This document shows, in pieces, positions 5,382 to 5,981 of a DNA stretch of 5,981 nucleotides (its first letter is position 1; every line of letters begins with the position of its first letter). The stretch comes from Acidobacteriota bacterium. Lineage in GTDB: Bacteria; Planctomycetota; Phycisphaerae; WQYP01; JAJZKJ01. The stretch covers positions 1 to 5,981 of the forward strand of contig JAJZKJ010000154.1 of assembly GCA_021804195.1 (NCBI GenBank). Direction: 5' to 3'. The translations under genes and the position numbers were made by a program. The notes beneath the pieces were generated by a model. The model was not told the origin of the DNA, searched no databases, and saw only the letters and a program-made list of their open reading frames with translations.

Positions 5382-5981
5382 GTGCCTCAGTTTCCTACCG
5401 ACATGCCAGAACGCGACGAAGCCGAGGCCGCGAGCCTTGCGCCCAGCCCCCCGCTTGCGCTGCCGGCGCGTGGCCTTGGCGTTTGGGGGAGCGGTTTAAC
5501 CGCGCGCGATGTGTCGGTGGCGGCGGTGATGGCGTTGGCGTGGCCCGCCATTGGCGAGCAGGTGCTCAATGCCATTATCGGCCTTACCGATACGGTGATT
5601 GCGGGGCACCTTCCGGGTAGCCCGCAAACGGTGGCCGCGGCCACCGCAGCTGTGGGCCTTATGACGTACATTCAATGGTTTGCGGGCCTTATGACCGCGG
5701 CCCTGGGCGTAGGCGCAACAGCCATTGTAGCGCGCAGCATTGGTGCGGGCCGACCCAATCTGGCGCGGCGGGTTACGGGCACCTCGGTGACGGCGGCATT
5801 TGCCATTGGGCTGGCTACAGCCATTATGCTTTTTGTCTTTGCAAGGCCGGTTGTATACGCCTGTCGCCTGCACGGGCAAGCGGCGCTTTTTGCCATTCAA
5901 TATCTGCGCATTATGGTGGTGACCATCAGCCTGCAGACCGCAGCGCAAATAGGCATGGCGGCATTGCGCGGCGCGGGCAAT
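5382..5981 (+). CDS. MATE-family efflux protein, 5' part
   Basis: The frame is open from the start to the right edge (200 codons), so the C-terminal half is missing. After a variable polar N-terminus rich in Pro and Ala it shows the first MATE half-domain: AWPAIGEQVLNAIIGLTDTVIAGHL carries the conserved membrane helix 1 with its acidic TDT. Next come a helix reading YIQWFAGLMTAALGVGATAIVAR, the cytoplasmic SIGAGRPNLARRV loop and further helices ending in AALRGAGN. MATE proteins are inner-membrane antiporters that export cationic drugs or metabolites against Na+ or H+. The substrate cannot be predicted. The start is uncertain: GTG at 5382 has GGAG five bases upstream, while ATG at 5403 has no ribosome site; I prefer 5382. 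The gene diverges from the DUF883 block. Confidence 0.88.
   Translation, partial: MPQFPTDMPERDEAEAASLAPSPPLALPARGLGVWGSGLTARDVSVAAVMALAWPAIGEQVLNAIIGLTDTVIAGHLPGSPQTVAAATAAVGLMTYIQWFAGLMTAALGVGATAIVARSIGAGRPNLARRVTGTSVTAAFAIGLATAIMLFVFARPVVYACRLHGQAALFAIQYLRIMVVTISLQTAAQIGMAALRGAGN

Noticed and set aside
5496..5948. Minus-strand frame of 150 codons at the right end
   Set aside because: It is antisense to the clear MATE reading frame, and its Arg/His/Cys-rich composition matches no family.

Overview
The window reads as a stretch of chromosome from a moderately GC-rich bacterium with Shine-Dalgarno led genes. It carries six complete protein genes and one gene cut by the right edge. The taxon cannot be fixed from the sequence. 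The VWA protein resembles the COG4867 type known from Actinobacteria, Planctomycetes and others, and the membrane proteins point to a cell with an envelope-anchored stress module. A planctomycete-like host is a weak guess only. No rRNA, tRNA, transposase, integrase or CRISPR array is visible.

Layout. Bases 1-524 are non-coding and unusually repetitive: a GC-rich dispersed repeat with a perfect hairpin (34-98), then about five degenerate copies of a roughly 30-base AT-richer unit (106-368). A plus-strand VWA-domain protein follows (525-1667). It converges on a minus-strand block across a 158-base gap (1668-1825) that carries two more copies of the dispersed repeat in the opposite orientation. 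The minus-strand block, read from right to left, is: a DUF883/YqjD-like tail-anchored protein (5143-4823), a DUF1469/YqjE-like holin-type membrane protein (4639-4187), a YqjK/DUF3618-like coiled-coil membrane protein (4190-3693), a Rieske [2Fe-2S] ferredoxin (3529-3221) and UDP-glucose 6-dehydrogenase (3175-1826). A divergent intergenic region (5144-5381) with a perfect 12-base palindrome separates this block from a plus-strand MATE-family exporter (5382 to the right edge).

How the genes relate. The three small membrane proteins have the same order and types as enterobacterial yqjD-yqjE-yqjK, and the last two overlap by ATGA, so they are probably one transcription unit for an envelope- or ribosome-associated stress function. 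The Rieske protein and UDP-glucose dehydrogenase are 45 bases apart and may share a promoter near 3574-3582. No biochemical link between them is obvious. The VWA protein normally works with a MoxR/Mg-chelatase-type AAA+ ATPase, which is not in the window.

No clearly new defence or biosynthetic system is visible. The most unusual content is the intergenic repeat families around the VWA gene, and the palindrome and hairpin in front of the MATE gene.
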